A DNA stretch of 16,888 bases from Betaproteobacteria bacterium (GTDB taxonomy: Bacteria; Pseudomonadota; Gammaproteobacteria; Burkholderiales; SG8-39), in assembly GCA_009693345.1 (NCBI GenBank), contig SHXL01000042.1, positions 1 to 16,888 of the forward strand. Reading direction: 5' to 3'. This document shows, in pieces, positions 14,858-16,888 of this stretch. The position numbers were made by a program, and so were the translations under genes. Under the pieces are notes generated by a model. That model was not told the DNA's origin. It was given only the letters and a program-made list of their open reading frames with translations, and did not search any database. Position 1 is the first letter of the stretch, and each line of letters opens with the position of its first letter.

Positions 14858-15367
14858 ATGCTGCAGATCGCCCTCTATTTCGCGCTGCTGTCGCTCGTTT
14901 CCGTCGGCGGCATTCCTTCGGTGATGCCGGAGATGCAACGCCTGGTGGTGGATGTGGAGGGATGGATGAGCGCGGCCGAGTACACGCAGCTGTTCGCCAT
15001 CGCGCAGGCGGCGCCCGGGCCCAACGTGCTGGTGACCGCGCTGATCGGATGGAAGGTCGCGGGGATCGCGGGCGGGCTGGTCGCGCTCGGCGCGTTCTGC
15101 GCGCCCGCCGCCGCGCTCGCCTATACGATCGGCGGATTCTGGGACCGGATGCGCGACGCGCCCTGGCGAAAGCAAGTCCAGCGCGCGCTCGTGCCGATCA
15201 CCGTCGGCTTTGTCGTCTCGGGCGGCTACGTCCTCGCCACGCCGCAGGGCCTCGCCTGGCAGAGCGCGCTCATCGCCGGCGCGGGCGCGGCGGCGCTCTA
15301 CGCCACCAGGCTCAATCCGCTGTGGATCCTCGCGTCGGGCGGCGCGCTCGGCTACTTCCTCTTCTGA
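14858..15367 (+). CDS. chrA: short-chain chromate transporter (CHR) subunit, second half
   Basis: 169 residues, one CHR domain. Matching segments are LYFALLSLVSVGGIPSVMPE, then WMSAAEYTQLFAIAQAAPGP with PGPN, and NVLVTALIGWKVAGIAGGLV. It pairs with the preceding CHR half; both carry the domain in the order expected for a two-gene transporter, and inverted topology between the halves is known for the family. The start ATG 14858 follows the first half's TGA by 13 bases. The C-terminus ends in a hydrophobic helix (ASGGALGYFLF). No ChrB regulator is in view, so chromate may not be the sole or true substrate. Confidence 0.9.
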   Translation: MLQIALYFALLSLVSVGGIPSVMPEMQRLVVDVEGWMSAAEYTQLFAIAQAAPGPNVLVTALIGWKVAGIAGGLVALGAFCAPAAALAYTIGGFWDRMRDAPWRKQVQRALVPITVGFVVSGGYVLATPQGLAWQSALIAGAGAAALYATRLNPLWILASGGALGYFLF

Positions 15368-15380
15368 CCAGGAGACAGCG

Positions 15381-15704
15381 ATGTCCGGTCCGGTTTATGC
15401 ACTCAATCTTTTCAACGTGGCGGATAGGGGCGAATATCTCGCCTATTCGCGCAGGTCCGCGAAGGAAGTCCAGGCCCACGACGGCAAGGTCGTTGCCCTC
15501 GGCAAGTTCCGCGAGGCGGCCGCCGGCGAAATCAAGCCGCGCGGCGTCCTGATCCTCGTCGAATGGAAATCGAAAGCGGCCTTCGACGGCTACTGCAGCG
15601 ACCCGAAGATCGCCGACCTGCACCCGCACCGTGAAAAAGGCGCAAGCGATTACATCTGGCACCTGTTCGACAAGCTCGAGGACCTGCGCCCGATCCTCAA
15701 ATAG
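15381..15704 (+). CDS. DUF1330 domain protein
   Basis: 107 residues: MSGPVYALNLFNVADRGEYL, then YSRRSAKEVQAHDGKVVALG, RGVLILVEWKSKAAFDGY and YCSDPKIADLHPHREKGASD. This is the DUF1330 ferredoxin-like (dimeric alpha-beta barrel) fold related to the ABM monooxygenases. The biochemical role of the family is not settled. ATG 15381 is preceded by CAGGAGACAG, a good site. It follows the second CHR half by 13 bases and so is probably the last gene of the flavin reductase-chrA unit. Another fold-related small protein (ABM) converges on it from the other strand. Confidence 0.85.
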   Translation: MSGPVYALNLFNVADRGEYLAYSRRSAKEVQAHDGKVVALGKFREAAAGEIKPRGVLILVEWKSKAAFDGYCSDPKIADLHPHREKGASDYIWHLFDKLEDLRPILK

Positions 15705-15713
15705 TCTGCGTCG

Positions 15714-15731
15714 CCCCCGCGAAAGCGGGGG
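15714..15731. repeat. GC-rich perfect palindrome between converging genes (REP-like)
   Basis: CCCCCGC (15714-15720), loop GAAA, GCGGGGG (15725-15731), flanked by GCGT and CCAG. It closely resembles a dispersed proteobacterial palindrome of the form TTCCCGCGAAAGCGGGAA. It sits in the 35-base gap between converging genes and could stop transcription from both sides, but there is no T-run on either strand. Confidence 0.7.
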
Positions 15732-15739
15732 CCCAGCCG

Positions 15740-16027
15740 TTACAACGCCTTGTTCCAGAAATGCCGCTCGCGCGAGGCGAGCAGCGGAACCGCTTCCGCC
15801 ACGTACTTCTTGAACGCGGCGCCTTGCTGATGCAGCTCGAACGCCTTCTGGTCGTCGTAGACCTCGAACAGCATGATTGAAGTCTTGTCTTCCGGGTCCA
15901 CCAGAACCTCGAACTGGCGGCACCCCGGCTCGCTGCGCGCGGCCTTGCCGTTCTCCAGCACCTTCTGCATGAAGCTGCTCACGTTCTCCGGCTTGATCTT
16001 GATATTCACCTGCAGGACTAAGCTCAT
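15740..16027 (-). CDS. antibiotic biosynthesis monooxygenase (ABM) domain protein, putative quinol monooxygenase
   Basis: 95 residues: MSLVLQVNIKIKPENVSSFM, then SEPGCRQFEVLVDPEDKTSI, FEVYDDQKAFELHQQGAAFK and LLASRERHFW. This is the dimeric ferredoxin-like ABM fold, with the SEPGC-x-x-F/Y and YxD segments typical of the YgiN/LsrG group. Members oxidise quinols or act on autoinducer-2 derivatives; the substrate here is unknown. ATG 16027 has AGGGAGATGAT upstream. Its promoter must lie in the short gap shared with the tRNA gene. It converges on the DUF1330 gene across the GC-rich palindrome. Confidence 0.9.
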   Translation of the reverse strand: MSLVLQVNIKIKPENVSSFMQKVLENGKAARSEPGCRQFEVLVDPEDKTSIMLFEVYDDQKAFELHQQGAAFKKYVAEAVPLLASRERHFWNKAL

Positions 16028-16048
16028 ATCATCTCCCTAAGTGTTTGA

Positions 16049-16054
16049 TATAAT
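16049..16054 (+). promoter_or_regulatory. -10 box of the tRNA-Arg gene
   Basis: A perfect TATAAT begins 17 bases before the first base of the mature tRNA, the expected place for a tRNA promoter. The bases just downstream are GC-rich (TCCCCTCC), like a stringent discriminator. No clear -35 is visible. Confidence 0.6.
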
Positions 16055-16065
16055 TCGTCCCCTCC

Positions 16066-16142
16066 GCGCCCGTAGCTCAGATGGATAGAGTACTTGGCTA
16101 CGAACCAAGGGGTCGGGCGTTCGAATCGCTCCGGGCGCGCCA
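16066..16142 (+). tRNA. tRNA-Arg (anticodon ACG)
   Basis: 77 bases with an encoded CCA end. The acceptor stem GCGCCCG (16066-16072) pairs fully with CGGGCGC (16132-16138), then discriminator G and CCA. The anticodon stem CTTGG (16093-16097) / CCAAG (16105-16109) holds the loop CTACGAA with anticodon ACG at 16100-16102. The T loop TTCGAAT is canonical, with a 5-bp stem containing one G-U pair. ACG would be deaminated at A34 to inosine and read CGU, CGC and CGA. The 3' end of a tRNA gene is a common integration site, and the DNA to its right has an accessory look. Confidence 0.97.
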
Positions 16143-16162
16143 AACAAATCAGGTAGTTAGTG

Positions 16163-16185
16163 AAAGGGGCCACCGGCCCCTTTTT
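16163..16185 (+). terminator. intrinsic terminator after tRNA-Arg
   Basis: GGGGCC (16166-16171), loop ACC, GGCCCC (16175-16180), then five T (16181-16185). The three A before the stem can extend the pairing with the T-run. It lies 21 bases after the tRNA end. Confidence 0.9.
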
Positions 16186-16208
16186 CATTTTCCGCCGCCC
16201 GGATGGAA

Positions 16209-16232
16209 ATGGCCCCCACAATGGCCCCCACA
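16209..16232. repeat. tandem duplication of a 12-bp unit
   Basis: ATGGCCCCCACA is present twice back to back (16209-16220, 16221-16232), a perfect match. It lies 67 bases after the tRNA 3' end. Short direct repeats of this kind can be recombinase arm sites at an attachment end, but nothing here proves that. Confidence 0.6.
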
Positions 16233-16278
16233 GTTTCAAAGGCTGCCAGCGACAGCTTATATTTACCAGACATGAATA

Positions 16279-16296
16279 ACCCACCTTTCGGTGGGT
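16279..16296. repeat. perfect 7-bp stem-loop
   Basis: ACCCACC (16279-16285), loop TTTC, GGTGGGT (16290-16296). There is no T-run in either direction, so terminator function is doubtful. Its role is unknown. Confidence 0.5.
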
Positions 16297-16357
16297 AGGT
16301 AACGAGTTTCCAGTCCCTCAGTGCCGCTTTACACGGCGCCACGGGCATGGACGCATG

Positions 16358-16519
16358 CTACTCGCCGACCGCCGCCGCGATAAACCTCTCGGTGTTGAAC
16401 CTGGCGTTAGCTGCCCGTAGGGCGGGCACCAGTGCCCTTGCGATCGCTTCCCGTTCTGCTCTGCCGGTGATGCTGGTGCGGATCGCCTGGGCTATAGCAA
16501 TGAAGTGCTTCCGGGTCAT
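16358..16519 (-). CDS. small phage/mobile-element type protein
   Basis: 53 residues from ATG 16519: MTRKHFIAIAQAIRTSITGR, then AEREAIARALVPALRAANAR and FNTERFIAAAVGE, ending at TAG. The pattern MTRKHF-x-x-IA near the N-terminus with R-F-(D/N)-x-x-(R)-F near the C-terminus recurs in small, functionally uncharacterised proteins of phages and integrated elements; I recognise the type but know no function. GGAGAG sits 6 bases before the ATG, a good site. The predicted structure is mostly helical and the charge is basic. It lies between the tRNA and the IS-like element and supports the idea that DNA right of the tRNA is a mobile-element remnant. Confidence 0.72.
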   Translation of the reverse strand: MTRKHFIAIAQAIRTSITGRAEREAIARALVPALRAANARFNTERFIAAAVGE

Positions 16520-16562
16520 GTGCGCTCTCCAAGTTAAGTACGCACTTGTGGCGCATCGTCGA

Positions 16563-16583
16563 CCCCCCCAGACCCATCCCCCC
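16563..16583 (-). other. potential G-quadruplex tract upstream of the small phage-type gene
   Basis: The plus strand reads C7-AGA-C3-AT-C6. On the minus strand this gives G-runs of 6, 3 and 7, which satisfies four runs of three G with loops of 1-3 bases. It lies 44 bases upstream of the ATG at 16519, on the coding strand of that gene. A second C-rich tract (16601-16615) follows. The function is unknown. Confidence 0.5.
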
Positions 16584-16709
16584 AGGTGGGGCCAAGGCGA
16601 CCCCTCCCGCCCCCCGGGTTCAGGTGTTGCTCATATAACTTCCGAAAAATTTCGAACCTGTAACGCTTGGCTGTAAAGCTAAGCTATACACGCGCTCGCG
16701 GCGGCAGAC

Positions 16710-16840
16710 TGTTGACGCCGGCGCTGAATTGACCAGGAGTGCCGGTTTCGGTTTGACCAGGGTGCGCCCAATGAATGCGCTGGTCAGTCGCTGATCGGCA
16801 CTACCCCTCTAAACTGGTCAATTTTCGGTCGGCGTCAACA
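16710..16840. mobile_element. 131-bp IS21-like element with two ends and no transposase (MITE-like)
   Basis: The left end reads TGTTGACGCCG, six different bases, then AATTGACCAG (to 16736). The right end, read on the other strand, is TGTTGACGCCG, six bases, AATTGACCAG (16840 back to 16814). Thus 21 of 27 end positions agree as terminal inverted repeats. Further TTGACCAG-like copies lie inside each end (16753-16760, and CTGGTCAG at 16780-16787). Multiple internal repeats and TGT...ACA tips are a feature of the IS21 family. There is no room for istA or istB. I see no clear target duplication (CAGAC left, ACATG right), so it may be a deletion remnant rather than a transposed MITE. A short open frame ending MKL-TAG at 16875 lies just outside. 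Confidence 0.68.
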
Positions 16841-16888
16841 ACATGGACGACCTGGCCGAGCGGATGAAGCTGTAGGCGCGAACCCACG

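Noticed and set aside
15381..16027. Toxin-antitoxin pair formed by the two small proteins
   Set aside because: They are converging, not co-oriented, and belong to DUF1330 and ABM folds, not to known toxin or antitoxin families.
16024..16284. 86-codon minus frame reading ARPERFERPTPWFVAKYSIH
   Set aside because: This is the antisense translation of the tRNA-Arg gene, a well-known false protein in databases.
16157..16348. 63-codon minus frame containing MSGKYKLSLAAFETVGAIVG
   Set aside because: A fair ribosome site precedes the inner ATG at 16274, but the frame runs through the 12-bp tandem repeat and the tRNA terminator stem and ends just past it; no family was recognised.
1..16888. CRISPR array, retron, or multi-gene defence system
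   Set aside because: No regularly spaced repeats, reverse transcriptase, Cas, nuclease or helicase genes were seen on either strand.

Overview
GC-rich chromosome fragment whose gene content points to a betaproteobacterium, most likely Burkholderiales. The pointers are a Bug-type (TctC) solute receptor, a complete Liv-type ABC uptake operon, amidohydrolase, GlcG and DUF1330 genes, and a short-chain chromate transporter pair. No marker gene fixes the species.

Layout. 1-522: a gene fragment entering from the left, then an untranslated stretch with one imperfect palindrome. 523-2762 (minus): an LVIVD-repeat beta-propeller protein overlapping a CobW-type metallochaperone GTPase. 2818-5035 (plus): a tightly overlapping Bug receptor, a gutted maleylacetoacetate isomerase and an ACMSD-like amidohydrolase. 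5028-6410 (minus): a polysaccharide-deacetylase-family protein followed by an exported GlcG/HbpS protein. 6475-12298 (plus): a five-gene branched-chain amino acid/amide type ABC transporter (binding protein, two permeases, two ATPases), a small fibronectin-III-like protein and an EamA exporter. 12300-13673: a heavily decayed ModA-like binding protein (plus) facing a chimeric histidine kinase (minus). 13729-15704 (plus): flavin reductase, two half-size chromate transporters and a DUF1330 protein. 15740-16027 (minus): a small ABM-domain monooxygenase. 16066-16142: tRNA-Arg(ACG) with its terminator. 16143-16888: lower-complexity accessory DNA with a small phage-type ORF, a potential G-quadruplex tract and a 131-bp element with IS21-like ends and no transposase.

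The genes suggest uptake and breakdown of organic acids or aromatics (Bug receptor, MaiA remnant, ACMSD-like hydrolase, Liv-type transporter), with small redox and stress functions at the right.

The most striking signal is recurring internal loss. MaiA keeps its two ends but lacks about 130 central residues. The histidine kinase begins with a KefB/KefC antiporter N-terminus. The ModA-like gene lacks its centre and has frameshifts. The IS21-like element is two ends with nothing between. The first gene may also be cut short. Either this lineage is losing DNA by short deletions or the assembly has collapsed in several places, and read mapping would decide. A second unusual point is the livH/livM junction. 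A 14-bp-period duplication has turned one TGATG stop-start overlap into two, bridged by a four-codon minicistron. No new defence or other multi-gene system could be supported.
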